64,000 bases of DNA from Crossaster papposus. Its lineage: Eukaryota > Echinodermata > Asteroidea > Velatida > Solasteridae. This document shows, piece after piece, positions 44,870-57,236 of this stretch. The notes beneath the pieces are model-generated. The model did not search any database. It worked only from the letters and a program-made list of their open reading frames with translations, and was not told the origin of the DNA. The DNA lies in assembly GCA_037893245.1 (NCBI GenBank), contig JBAIAA010000349.1, positions 1,116,001-1,180,000 on the forward strand, given 5' to 3'. Position numbers and translations under genes: made by a program. Each line of letters opens with the position of its first letter. Position 1 is the stretch's first letter.

Positions 44870-45031
44870 ATATTGCTTACAACTGAAATGTCGACAGCGC
44901 CCTCACCTGTGGCAGCTGTGTGGTTTATTTTTGCTATTGGTTTCAAACTGGTTCAAAAGGACGCGCGCGTGCATGCGATCACTAGCAGTTTGCGTCCAAC
45001 GCCACTTAGCTGCCACCATGGCCGAAAACGC
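44870..45031 (+). repeat. promoter/first-exon copy A, broken
   Basis: Near-copy of 45179-45347, from GCTTACAACTGAAATGTCGA through TAGCTGCCACCATGGCCGAA and AACGCT. Right after these codons the sequence switches to a fragment of the SNTX-like gene and the frame stops (TGA). It is therefore a severed 5' end of the gene at 45329. Confidence 0.85.
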
Positions 45032-45181
45032 TGCATGAGACGACCCAAGGTAGCTAGCTCTAGCCCGCCTTGGTCTGCCATTGTAATGGCTAGCACCTGT
45101 GCATGTATGGAAAAATATCATAACACTAGAAATGGGCATGATGTGATTTTGCATTCAAAGCCGACACAGTCAGTGTATAGC
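45032..45181 (+). repeat. duplicated 5' end of the SNTX-like gene
   Basis: About 145 bp matching 42482-42624 in the same orientation, with a few substitutions. It includes the first coding codons, the start region (ATG read as ATT on the minus strand here) and the polypyrimidine acceptor region. Placed between copies A and B of another gene's 5' end. Confidence 0.9.
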
Positions 45182-45328
45182 TTGCAACTGAAATGTCGAC
45201 AGCGCCCTCACCTGTGGCAGCTGTGTGGTTTATTATTGCTATTGGTTTCAAACTGGTTCAAAAGGACGCGCGTGTGCATGCATGCGATCACTAGCAGTTT
45301 GTGCAACCAACGCCACTTAGCTGCCATC
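45179..45328 (+). promoter_or_regulatory. putative promoter/5' UTR, copy B
   Basis: The block duplicated from 44870 ends in a good start context (GCCATCATGG). It contains AGCGCCCTC and GACGCGCGTGTGCATGCATG motifs. No TATA box is evident. Confidence 0.4.
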
Positions 45329-45480
45329 ATGGCCGAAAACGCTTCCAAGATTTTGGAGGAAATCTTCGCAGATAGCGGTTCAGATATGTCCGATGATGAA
45401 TCTTCTGTAGCAACATCTGACGAAAGTGATGAAAATGCAAGACAAGCCTCTTCAACTTCGTCTGGGAAGCCAAATTACAG
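45329..45480 (+). CDS. candidate first coding exon of an unknown acidic protein
   Basis: An ATG in good context opens MAENASKILEEIFADSGSDM, then a Ser/Asp/Glu-rich stretch (SDDESSVATSDESDE) and SSGKPNY, ending at CAG|GTAGGG, a donor that leaves phase 2. Acidic Ser-rich N-termini are common in nuclear proteins and in piggyBac-like transposase genes, but nothing here allows a choice. The next exon was not found in the window. Confidence 0.45.
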
Positions 45481-45489
45481 GTAGGGTCG

Positions 45490-48400
45490 GGAGGTTACTA
45501 AAAACACACCGTTTAACTTGGCCATTATTGAAATGTTTCGCATCCGACATTCATAGGCTACTTGTAATGTAAGCTTTGCTTTTTGATGACCTTTTGCAGG
45601 GAAAATCATCAAAAGCACTGAATGTTTCAGTTTGCATTGCATAATCTGATGGAATCCAATTAGAAATTGATGAAAATATTGATTTGTTATTGATTTATTT
45701 ATTTTTTTATTGATTTAAAAAAAAAAAAGTTGTTTGTTTGTTTAGATATTCTTAACTTTCTATTGATTGTAAAGTTTTATCTATTTTTATATAATAATCT
45801 TTAAAAAAAGAGATTTTATTTCATGAGTTTTTATTTTATTAAAAAAGGAGACTTATTTCAGTGGAAACACTAGATACGAGCATCCACAAACAGCATTGTA
45901 AGGACAGTTTGTCATTAAAGGTAATACAACATTTTGCGACCACCAACCCCCCCTAAAAACCTCCCCCCCCAAAAAAAAACACAAAAAACACACAAAAAAC
46001 ACCACAACAACAAAACAAGAAAAAAACTACTTAATTAAATGAATGACCATATTTGAAAGTCACGAATGGTCTCGAGCATCCTGTGAAATCAGGGCACCTG
46101 GTGTGCTGTTCTGTTTTAACAAAACTGATATTGTTTAGCAATTTCCAAAGATGATTTGCCAAACGGCGTCCCTAAAAATACTAAACCCAGGATTATTCCG
46201 TTTGACCCGACCCCCCCCCCAAAAAAAAAAAAGAGAAGCTAATGTTGTATACTACCCTTAAAAGAAAATATGCCGTGAAATGAATAGTGTCCCATTAACC
46301 TTCATTTGAACTTTTAACTGCATCCATAGTGTACCCATTTTGTATGTTTGTGCAATTACCTTCACATTCCGGATTTTTTTCATTTTGAATAAAATCTAAG
46401 TAAATCTAAGTATTTTCGAAGAAAAACTTCTCACTCCTAAATTAGTGTTTCTTCATCAGATTTACTCTTCTTGGTAGTCGTCAAGTCATATTAAGGGCAA
46501 AAAAGTGGGGGTGAGATATGGAATTCTTTCCACCCCTTCTAAAAAAACTTCTCGCAGGCCAATAATAATTAATCTAATAGTCATTGCTTTGGGGGTACTG
46601 TCAATCCATTATGATTCAACACCACTTCAAAGAAGAGTGGCCTTTCATTACTTTGCCTTGCGAGGGCGCTATACACTAAAACTTGGCAAAAAGTGCTTGG
46701 TCACTTACTGGTCATATCATGTATATTACTGTGGTAACCAAAGCATAGTGACAAAATATGCCTTGGTACTGAAAGGGTTAACTGCTCTAATCGCAGCGCG
46801 TGACCTCTATACATAATTCAACACGGAGGTCAAAAGCATAATGACGCTTGCGCCCTGAAGGAAGTTTGTGTTTTAGAAATGAGCTTGTTAGTTGGCGCGC
46901 GATATAGTAAATGTAAATGTACATGTACAATGTACATCGCGGCAATAAAGCGTACGGTACAACGGCTTCGATGAAGCCAGGCCCATCGATTGCCGCTTCG
47001 TCCACTGGGTCCGACATTTTTTCACTAAACAACGCTATAACAACAACGCACGCAACGCGCTCATATCACATGGCCTATTTTATATTATGTCCACACGTCG
47101 CTTGTAGAAAATCACGGGAGCCGCAAAACCACGTACAAAAATTCTGCGACATATGTCACTCACAACGTTTGATTTCGATATTTTTTTTTTTGTAGTCTAT
47201 AGTTGTATATTAAGTCATGCATCAATTATTTGTTGAGTACAAATAAGTCTAAAAGTCTCCAGTATTAACAAATCTGCCAAAGACTGAACGTATGTTTTTT
47301 CCTAGTTCCGGATTGCGCGTAAAATACATGCATCAACTACACGCGCGCAAGCGATTTCATATGACGTGTTCTGTGGTGTGATCGGTCAAAGTTAATCGCC
47401 ACACACGTTACGGTCGCGAGTGTACACGTACAAAACATTTCGAAACATTTCCTTGCAAGTCCTCTTTTTAAACTTTATTGGAAGTGGAAGTACATGAAAT
47501 TTATTTTTAACTGTATTTATATAAATTAACGAATACTTTATCATAAATATAGGCTTGATTCGGTTTGGTTCTAGCGTGATTATTTTTCATGTACGAAGCA
47601 GTTTTTTACCCGATCCGGAATCGGTTAAACCGATCCGCAACTAGGAAAAGTGATGTCGGTACTTTTGACGTCGTATTTTCAAAATAAGAAGAGCATAAAT
47701 ATAGAAACAAAAACTGTAGTTTCTCCATCACTCAAAATAAACTACTTAACCTATTTCATTTGTATTTTGAGGATTAGACTTGCCGAAAGCAGCCTGAATA
47801 TTTATTTTGCGATCCGGAACTAGGAAAACGTCTGTATTGTGGCGGCTTGCTACCGACGGCAACCCGGAGTCGTCCTCGGCCGACGTCAGCGAGCAGTCAA
47901 GACTGTAGGCGCGCCTACATGTACTAGTAAGAGGGCCAAGGGGAGTACCACCAGGCGCAGTATAGTATGGCACCACATTTAAACATCAGAGACCCTTCTA
48001 TAGAGTTAGCACACCGACACACGCACACAGGCAGGGGTATAGAGGGGATGGGTGGATTAACGATCAATCAGGCACAGGATTCTGTTCTCATGATTAGCAC
48101 TTATTTAGTCTATTCAAATCACAATCATAGGTGGCAGTTATAAAATAGGTGTATACGCGCAGGCGCCTATGAATATGAACGGTAGGTTGTTAAACCTTGG
48201 AACTTGGAAGGTGTCCCTAACCAAATTAAAAGTGTGTCCCGCACTTGTTGTTTAACGTCCACTCACCACTCAGCGCTGCCTGATACCGTGGACGGGGTAC
48301 CTCCCGATTGCTCTCCCCTCTCGTAATAAGCTTTACACTCGAGTGATTTTCCTTGTCCTTAGCGCAGTCGACTACACAAAGTCACAGCTAGCTATAGACA

Positions 48401-48930
48401 GCTAGCTTGAACAGCTAGAAAATCCCGTGCGCGCTCGCAGGGTGCACCACCCTAATTGAAAGGAGAATTTCTACGCGAGGTCATTTGCATGAAATGTGCC
48501 CCCACAATTTCTTTTGAAAAAGAATGCCGTTTGGTGAAAGAAATGGTGGGATTGGGTAAATATAGCATAGAATCAACTCCCTGGTTTTTGAGCTTCAATC
48601 TGAGGGCAGACTTGACAAAATTACGGTTGAAAAATGGGTCCTAATTGCCCTAGAATGTGGAGGGATGCCATTTGTAAAATGGCTGCTTTCAGGCTCGGGA
48701 AGTATCACTTTTCGGAAGGTGAGTTTCTTTTGGTGTGAATATTAAAAAATGTAATCGGCTAACCTACTAAAAATTGAAAAGAAACTGAAAGATAAAGACC
48801 AAGACAATAATCTGATTGTTGTTTGATAAACCCCAGTGATGTCGGTGTGCATGAAACTTGGTCCTAAACATTGTTGATTTTACACTGTTTTCAATGGGAC
48901 TTGAATTAGGCCAGTGCACCCCGCACGCGT
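45490..48930. other. non-coding region
   Basis: No recognisable gene. Poly-A/C-rich patches at 45950-46020 and 46205-46230. Would include introns if the 45329 exon is real. Confidence 0.35.
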
Positions 48931-49002
48931 ATTATTGGCTTTTTCGCAATTTTGCGAAAACGCCTTTGTTTTTGTTCTGATTTTTTTTTTTTTCTTTTAG
49001 TA

Positions 49003-49640
49003 ACCTAAACTCCATAGACTTTGTACACGTTTTTTTGCACAAGTACTTTTAGCAGAGAACAAAGTCGTATTTCCATAAAACTTAACCCAGGTGAAGACCC
49101 TATAGTAAGCTCGTGCCTAGCAGACATACGTCATGGTGACGTCATCAGGGGTCACGTGACGTCATCTTAAAGGTGCAATTAATTTAATCTTTGAAAATCA
49201 ATAACAAATCAACCGCAAAAGACCGAAACTTGATTTTTGTGGCAATAGATAGAATAATCCAGGATCTTAATTTTATCTCGTGTGCGTGAAATCACGTGAC
49301 CCTTCCTTCCGGTCTAAACCGGAAGTGCCTTATAATTTAAAACTGAAAAATGATATGAACTTACTTTCAACGCTGTTAGTGTCTGGCTAGATTGTATTTA
49401 ACAACAAAAATACCGGCATAACATGTTATAGCGCCCTCTAGCGGCAAGTTGAAAAATGGTTAAAATGAATAATCTGTTGATGTGTGTGGCAAAGTTTGCG
49501 GAAATCACTTTATAACCGGTGTATTTAATCAGCTTCATGCTAGGAACAAGTCGACGAGAAGAACAAATTATGACGTCACCAGACCGGAAGTTACAATGAA
49601 AAGACTTCTTTTCCTTTGAAAATTCCTAAAAAATTAAACC
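49003..49640 (+). repeat. ~1-kb block, copy A
   Basis: From AACTCCATAGACTTTGTACA through ATAGCGCCCTCTAGCGGC and CGGAAGTTACAATGAAAA. Matches 50036-50650 nearly base for base, and 51120-51480 partly. Contains clustered GTGACGTCATC and CCGGAAGT (ETS-like) motifs. Confidence 0.85.
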
Positions 49641-50035
49641 TGACAGATATAATCTTGATTTTTGTTCTAAAGGTTAGTGTAAAAGTAGTTCTCGAACTTT
49701 CCTGTGTTTTTTGGCAAAAAACGAACTTGGACATACCCTGCGGCACCCTTGAAATTTAATCGTTTTGGCCTAGGCGCATAAAGCATTGACCCCTTATATG
49801 TGCATGGCACACATATAATAGGGGTGTACATGCTTGTATGTACGTACGTATACACTGATAGTGTACTATGCATTGAGCGAATGTATCACTACTGACATCG
49901 TACGTGCATGCAAATGTACGCTCACCCAAGAGGACACTAGCCGCCAACAAGCGAAACAGGATGACGTCATCAAATTGCCTATGGGGAAGGGCGCCGTGTG
50001 CGACAGGTAGGTAAACAGGCTCTCTGCTACGCAGA

Positions 50036-50657
50036 ATCCAATCCCATAGACTTTGTAAACGTTGTTTGCACAATTCCAAGCACTTTTAACGAAAAACAAA
50101 GTCGTATTTCCATAAAACTTAACCCAGGTGAAGACCCTATAGTAAACTTGTGTCTCGCAGACATACGTCATGGTTACGTCGTCAGGGGTCACGTGACGTC
50201 ATCTTAAAGGTGCAATTGATTTAATCTTTAAAAATAAATAACAAATCAACCACAAAAGACCGAAACTTGATTTTTGTGGCAATAGATAGAATAATCCAGA
50301 ACCTTCATTTTATCTCGTGTGCGTAAAATCACGTGACCCTTCCTTTCGGTCCAAACTGGAAGTGCCTCATAATTTGAAAGTGAAAAATGATATGAACTTA
50401 CTTTCAACGATGTTAGTTTCTGGCTAGAATAAACTTTTCCAAAAAAAATCAGGCGACGTCATAATATGTTATAGCGCCCTCTAGCGGCAGGTTGAAAAAT
50501 GGTTAAAATGAATAATCTGTTGATGTGTGTGGCAAAGTTTGCTGAAACCACTTTATAACCGGTGTATATAATCAGCTTCATGCTTAGACCATATTGGGAA
50601 GGAGAAATATTTATGACGTCACCAAACCGGAAGTTACAATGAAAAATCCTTTAAACC
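50036..50657 (+). repeat. ~1-kb block, copy B
   Basis: Same order of motifs as copy A. The similarity is broken at 50658 by insertion of a TTAA-flanked MITE and resumes at about 51044. Confidence 0.85.
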
Positions 50658-51043
50658 TTAAAGGTAGTATACACCATTGGTCATTGCTTGAATTATCACG
50701 AATGAGTAGATTTGGGGGGTTGTATTTATAGTAAATATCGTTTAACTGAGCTGTCCGAAGTTTTAGAATCATGGATGCCGAGAAAAGCACAAAAAACAGC
50801 GGTTTTTTTCAACCGGCTTCGAGCAGTTATTCTTATGTTATCTTTGTTTTTTCGCGCTCGCCGTCCGGCGATCGCGAATTTTTCATTATAAAATTCTATT
50901 TTTCGGAAGTATTACAGGATATCTAGCGCAATCATTTTGCTGGATGCCCAGAATCAACATTTACTTCCAGATGAGTAAGATATTTCTTAATAATTCGGTA
51001 GTAAATATTTTCGATATCTGCAAATGGTGTATACTACCTTTAA
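50658..51043. mobile_element. MITE with TTAA target site
   Basis: TTAA at 50658-50661 and 51040-51043. Terminal inverted repeat AGGTAGTATACACCATT is perfect for 17 bp. Length 386 bp, no ORF. A TTAA duplication points to a piggyBac- or Kolobok-mobilised family. Partial relatives occur at 34968-35095 (inverted) and about 59165-59210. Confidence 0.8.
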
Positions 51044-51480
51044 ACAATCGCTTAAAAATCACCCGCTATAGATATAATCCAGATTTTTGCATCAGATAGC
51101 AAAGTAAAGACAGCTCTCGAGCTTTCTGTTAATTACGTCACGATGACGTCATCAAATGTCAGATTACAAGCAACCAAATATTTCTAGATTTAATCTTTGA
51201 AAATCAATATAAAATCAACTGTAAGAGATCTGATTTAGATTTTTAAGGGAATTGATAGATTAATCCATGGTCTTCATAATTTGTATTACATGCAAAAAAA
51301 CTGACCCTTCCTTCCGGTCCAAACCGGAAGTGCATTATAATTTAAAAGTGGAAAACGATGTGAACTTACTTTCAACGATGTTAGGCGCTGGCTAGGTTGT
51401 AAGTAACAAACAAGTTAACGGTGACTTCTTAAAATGTTATAGCGCCCTCTAGCGGCATGTTGACAAATGTTACGTCATAT
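51044..51480 (+). repeat. ~1-kb block, copy C (partial)
   Basis: Diverged third copy: ACCGGAAGTGCATTATAATT, TTATAGCGCCCTCTAGCGGC and neighbours follow the same order as in copies A and B. Confidence 0.75.
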
Positions 51481-51789
51481 TACGATTATATTTGAATTAT
51501 TACGTTTTTCGACCTTTAAGTCATATCTCAGCAACGAAACGTGCTAACATAACACGTTTGTATTGTTAGGTGATAGATAGTTGCACAAAAAGTTCACAAA
51601 CGTGTGACGTCATCGTTTTAATCAGTTTTGATTCATTTTAATCTGTTTAAATTAACTTAAATTCGTTTTCGATGATTTTAAATTATTTTGATGGTATAAA
51701 AGTTCAATTTTTGAAAAATTTAATCTAAAAAATTGCGAAAGCGAAAAAGCCCTATGTTCTGTTCCTCGAACAGACGTAGTTCTAGTTAT

Positions 51790-52960
51790 AGTTTGTAATT
51801 GGTCTGGCGCTCGGCTATGTTGCTGCATGTCAGCCCTGGCTGACGATTGGATACTTGTCCTTTTGACAACTATGGTAGCCCTTAGCTACCACTAAGCTAA
51901 TTGCTATTGCGCTACAGTATGTACAGTTATGTGCGTTCAAAATCCGTCTCCATTATACACATGACCAAAGAATAGTACGCATAGAGTTCGTGGGTGAAGC
52001 CTAAATAATTTTTGGGTTTTGGGTTCATGGGTGAAACACAAAAAACGCCGTTTTTCTTTTTTTTCTGAGCATTCATGATTGTAAAAATTTTGTAAAGAGG
52101 CAATCAAATGAGAATTCAAATAAGTATGAACAAACAGATGCGAACAAACAGATAAACAAATAAATTTGGCTAGACATTCTGTTTCGTATCTTTACTTAAG
52201 TCATTCATACCTTTTGGTTTTTATTTCGAGCTTTAATAATTATGGAGCCTATAGTGGGGTGTTTTTTTGTGTGTTTTTTTAATTTATTATTATTATTATT
52301 ATTATTATATTTTTTATTTTTTTTGGGGGGGGGGTTGGAATTGGTTACCTGACCAACACCTAATTTGTTTTTGTGTTTGTATTTTTGTTCTTATCTTGGT
52401 TGTCTATTGTTTATTTATATTGACTTGTGTGCCAACACGTAAACCGTATTTATGTTTTTAACATTCTAAAGAAAACAACATTCTAACGGCGTTTAATAAG
52501 ATTGCACAAATGGCAGAAAGGCCTGCCCAATAATGAATTCGAATGACCGAATATAAGTCTCGAAAAAGCTCATGCGAATGCTGTTTTTTGAATTGTTAAA
52601 TTAAATGGTTATTTTGTTAAATCGAATGACACAGTAGTACTTTTGACTTTAGTCATAAACAAAATCTAATGACCATTTTCAGCAGCATTCGATTTTGCGC
52701 GAAATAGAATGGCGAGGTGGTTAAATTGGCTGCTAAATTGCCGAAACTGACCGGGAAAACCTATAGCATACCTGCAATTCCAGTCGGCCAGTTCCGTGTC
52801 TTCGGCATATATGGAAGAGGTCTGGCACCCGGACCCCTGCAAAAAGTGAATAATCATGTAAAGGTACCGTATATCAATATGCTTGCACACCATTCGTTGG
52901 CACGCAGACTTATTATAACTACATTGTATTAGTCTTTGTGAGGTGTATGCCTTACGCAAT
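51790..52960. other. non-coding region
   Basis: AT-rich, with an ATT microsatellite at 52286-52308 and a G tract at 52325-52334. No gene recognised. Confidence 0.4.
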
Positions 52961-52968
52961 ATAGGAGG

Positions 52969-53336
52969 GCGATTTTTTTCTTCGTACCACTAACGCGTCA
53001 GATTTGCCGTTTCATTGGAATGGGGCGACTTGAATGGAGACCAAAGCGCGCGCTTCAATTCGAATTGATTTTGATACGCGTGGAACGTATGAAGACCAAC
53101 GACGTTGACAGCCATAATTCACCAAAATAAATGGATACAGTCCCTAGTTAATTGTATACAATCCCTACTTTTTCGTATACACGACCTTTATACCTTTTTC
53201 TATTAACCAAAATTATTGGTTAATAATCTCATCTAGATAGGGTCTTATAGAAAAAGGTTTAAAAGTCTCTGACGAAGTCGTTCTGCGGAATAAAATTAGC
53301 CGATCTGACGCGTTAGTGGTACCCAAAAAAAAGCGC
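52969..53336. mobile_element. short MITE, ~35-bp TIRs
   Basis: GCGATTTTTTTCTTCGTACC at the left and GGTACCCAAAAAAAAGCGC at the right, with a shared core CACTAACGCGTCAGAT / ATCTGACGCGTTAGTG. An inner hairpin (ATTAACCAAAATTATTGGTTAAT) lies in the centre. Confidence 0.65.
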
Positions 53337-53339
53337 TTC

Positions 53340-54060
53340 CAGGGCGAGGGTCCATCAACTCAAGGAGGAGACTGCGAGTTCAAATGTATTGATCCCTTAA
53401 TTTATTGTTCCATGCACTGAAGCTCCAGCTGGGAGTTCACAAAAAGGCAATTGAACAACGAATCAACCGACCACTCAAACATCAACAACTACAACCCTGA
53501 AACAAAGTAAACATTTATTATTTTTATTAGAAGTTCAGACATCACTTATACGAAAGAGTAAAAAAAAATTCTAATAATTATGGTCTGCATAATTATGTGC
53601 TGATACCCCAGTATCAGCACATGTGACTTCCACTATTATTATGGTCCATACAGCAGACGCATAAGGTCAGAAAGTCATAAAGTCAGATCCCCTGGCCGTT
53701 CACGCAATTGATATGATAAGAATCACCCCATGAACCATTATTTTTGGTTAAATAAGGGCAACAGCTAAATGTAACACCATTGCTTCATGGTAGCACTGAA
53801 GCAGCTACCAAGACAATCCGCCATGCCGTGTCAATCAAACAAACTCGCTTCTAGCCCTAGATATATCACAACAGATTTCTCACACTGGGAATTCCCGCCG
53901 CATGCAATGCGGTGTGTACAATGGCGTCATAGAAATACCCACAGGAAATAACGTATACCCTCACAATAATACAAAAGACTTTACCCAAATCAAACAGCGC
54001 CCTCCTATTCTGTCAGCCATACCTTTAAAGGCTAATAGACCAGGTACCTCAGGTGCGGAT
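53340..54060. other. non-coding region
   Basis: No gene recognised. An imperfect hairpin GTGCTGATACCCCAGTATCA near 53596-53620. Confidence 0.35.
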
Positions 54061-54067
54061 CCAGCAT

Positions 54068-54274
54068 TATGAAGCACGATATGTGGCAGAGAAACCCCCC
54101 CCCCCCCCCCCCCCCCACCCCCCTTTGTGTTGACCATTGTGTTCCCGGAATCTCAGGAATTCTTTTTAGGTTTCAAGGGGGATGGGTTAGGTAACAATAG
54201 TGTTGAGTGTGTATAAGATATAGGGATAAGAGGAGGGTACCCCTCTGCCACATACATGTATCGTGCTGGGTATA
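54068..54274 (-). repeat. AGCACGATATGTGGCAG MITE, copy
   Basis: Same orientation as 44291, with a long C tract at 54096-54117 and a small insertion (ACATGTAT) in the terminal repeat near 54252. TA on both sides. Confidence 0.85.
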
Positions 54275-55212
54275 GGATCCAGGGGAGGGGTCCTGGGGTC
54301 TGGACCCCAATGTTTTTTTTGTCCTTTAATGTATTGTTATATATATCAGAGCAAAATAGCAGCGTGGTGCTTTCTGTACAAGATTTCCAATAGATCTAAA
54401 AGTAAACGATCAAAATGTATAAGAAAAATAGGCTCATAATGTGCCAGAATGCACCTCAGAGCTTCTACTGTAAAAAGAATTCAGGGGGAGAGCCCCCATA
54501 ATGAGGCATCATTTTGACTATTTTAAGTCAAAATTATAATGCTGACACTGACAGTAAAACTGCATCACATGACAACACCCAGTTTGTAAGCAAATGACAC
54601 ATGGTCTATCCTGTAAAAGATGTATATATCAACATGAAGAATGTATTATCAGCAGGAAGAGTCGGTCCTACTATTCACCGACAACACACCGACAACACGC
54701 ACAGCACCGACAACACACCGACAACACATCCAAAACGTATTCTATATTGACAAAAAAGTTATAGCACTGTGATATACACGATACAAAAGAGTGTCAGTGT
54801 GCTTGAGGTTACATTTCTTTTGTAAAAATTATGTTTTTATCACGCGAAAAAAATATCTTTAACCAGCACGGTCGTTGGCCGCCATCTTGCCTTTGCGCGG
54901 AGTTGGCCTATACCATTTTATGTACGGGTGTGAAAGAAATTAAATTATCATGTAATACACAACAGAGGGCGCCCTGTACGGTTTTATGCTGACTTAAAGT
55001 TAGTTGGAATGGAAGGTGGGTTTTGATATGACATGGCCTACTATGCTTTGTTTGACATTTAACATTCGAGTACTCTGGTACTTTTTTTTAATTTTAATCA
55101 AAATCAAATTTAGTAATTACCTAAATAAATTGTTCCCGTTCTCTATTTAAATTGTTTTAATAGTATTAGTAGTAGGCCCCCGGCCCCTAGGCCTAGTATA
55201 GCCTACTATTAC

Positions 55213-56219
55213 TAACTAGGCGGTCACCCGGGGTTTGTCGGTTCTCGGGTTTGTAGCTACTTCCCTGGATGGATGGGGATTGTGGATACATGTTGACTCT
55301 ATCATGGAGGTGCCAAATAAAAATGCCTGATTTCAAAAGCACCATCATACTTGCATAAATCGTGCAATATTGCTGTCTATTAACCCTGGGAGACACCACC
55401 TTTTTTTTTTTTGTCAAGGCACCTCGTGCCTCCAAAGGGGGGGACGTTTTATGTTGGGGGTAATGAACTGTGTTTGGGGGTACAAATCTTTTTCTCACGG
55501 TCTCAACAGATGGATATAAGGACCCTGGACACACATATCAAAGATTTAAACATTCTGGCTATTTTATGTATTTTTTTAAGGACATCCATTGCAAGCATGT
55601 AAACATTGAAATCAGTATTGCGCAATACAGACATGAAACAGCCATATGATACATGATAACAACGACCAACAGCTCTAACTACCCCCCAGGGGATATCTGG
55701 GTGGCGATTGATAACAGCTGTGTTTGTTCTCTACCAAGGCCGCTCAAAGAGATGTCAGAGACTTTTTTTGACAGCGGCTAAACACAAAGGGATCAGATTT
55801 CGATTTGTCTGCACAACTCTATGGCTTTTGGCCCAAACCATTATTTTGAAGGGATGTTTCACCCCCTGAATGACCTCCTGGGTTAGAATTTTTTTCCCAG
55901 TCCCCATTAGCCCGATAGGACAAACTTTGAAAATTCGACCCTTAGACGACCTTTGACCCCGGAAGACCCGAAAAACGCTAACCCGTTTTATTTCGCATCG
56001 AGCATTGCGATCACCGAGTTTAAGCACGATCCGACCAACTTCAAAAAGGTGACCCCTAGATGACCTTTGACCTCGCACGCCCTAGCGAATGCAAACTGGT
56101 TCTTGCGGGGACCGAGCCGGACCCACCCACCGAGTTTGAACGCCGCACGACCCCGGGAAGGGGACGAAAAAGCGCGCACAGACAGACACACAGACAGAGA
56201 GTAGCGTATTATTATATAG
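55213..56219 (+). mobile_element. tandem-core element, copy 1
   Basis: The head CTAGGCGGTCACCCGGGGTT (55216 on) and tail CACACAGACAGAGAGTAGCG+TATTATTATATAG (56184-56219) are shared with copy 2 next door. Only one full 143-bp core unit (from 56040) plus an older diverged one is present, with 700 bp of unrelated DNA (55300-55990) inside. The layout (head, tandem core, tail) resembles pearl-like non-autonomous elements of molluscs. Confidence 0.6.
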
Positions 56220-57236
56220 GACTAGGCGGTCACCCGGGGTTTGTCGGTTCTCGGGTTTGTAGCTACTTCCCTGGATGGATGGGGATTGTGGATACATGTT
56301 GACCGAGTTTAAGCACGATCCGACCAACTTCAAAAAGGTGACCCCTAGATGACCTTTGACCTCGTACGCCCTAGCGAATGCAAACTGGTTCTTGCGGGGA
56401 CCGAGCCGGACCCACCCACCGAGTTTGAACGCCGCACGACCCCGGGAAGGGGACGAAAAAGCGCGCACAGATTCAAAAAGGTGACCCCTAGATGACCTTT
56501 GACCTCGTACGCTCTAGCGAATGCAAACTGGTTCTTGCGGGGACCGAGCCGGACCCACCCACCGAGTTTGAACGCCGCACGACCCCGGGAAGGGGACGAA
56601 AAAGCGCGCACAGATTCAAAAAGGTGACCCCTAGATGACCTTTGACCTCGTATGCTCTAGCGAATGCAAACTGGTTCTTGCGGGGACCGAGCCGGACCCA
56701 CCCACCGAGTTTGAACGCCGCACGACCCCGGGAAGGGGACGAAAAAGCGCGCACAGATTCAAAAAGGTGACCCCTAGATGACCTTTGACCTCGTACGCCC
56801 TAGCGAATGCAAACTGGTTCTTGCGGGGACCGAGCCGGACCCACCCACCGAGTTTGAACGCCGCACGACCCCGGGAAGGGGACGAAAAAGCGCGCACAGA
56901 TTCAAAAAGGTGACCCCTAGATGACCTTTGACCTCGTACGCCCTAGCGAATGCAAACTGGTTCTTGCGGGGACCGAGCCGGACCCACCCACCGAGTTTGA
57001 ACGCCGCACGACCCCGGGAAGGGGACGAAAAAGCGCGCACAGATTCAAAAAGGTGACCCCTAGATGACCTTTGACCTCGCACGCCCTAGCGAATGCAAAC
57101 TGGTTCTTGCGGGGACCGAGCCGGACCCACCCACCGAGTTTGAACGCCGCACGACCCCGGGAAGGGGACGAAAAAGCGCGCACAGACAGACAGACACACA
57201 GACAGACAGAGAGTAGCGTATTATTATATAGATAGA
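56220..57236 (+). mobile_element. tandem-core element, copy 2
   Basis: Head as copy 1 at 56221-56304, then six core units and the CAGACAGACAGA... tail at 57182-57236. It starts directly where copy 1 ends, so the two are head-to-tail. Confidence 0.65.
56329..57186 (+). repeat. 143-bp tandem array, six units
   Basis: Units start TTCAAAAAGGTGACCCCTAG at 56329, 56472, 56615, 56758, 56901 and 57044, almost identical. GC-rich in an AT-rich area. 143 is not a multiple of three, and the apparent minus-strand ORFs are frame-shifting repeats, not genes. Confidence 0.97.

Larger units (their letters stand above)
48931..51785 (+). mobile_element. composite repeat with Helitron-like 3' end
   Basis: Near the left end GGCTTTTTCGCAA (about 48942) pairs with TTGCGAAAGCGAAAAAGCC (51733-51751). 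The right end shows a hairpin CTGTTC-CTC-GAACAG (51759-51773), eight bases, then CTAG (51782-51785) followed by T. This is the layout of Helitron 3' termini. The interior holds three diverged copies of a ~1-kb block. No Rep/helicase gene is present. Confidence 0.45.
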
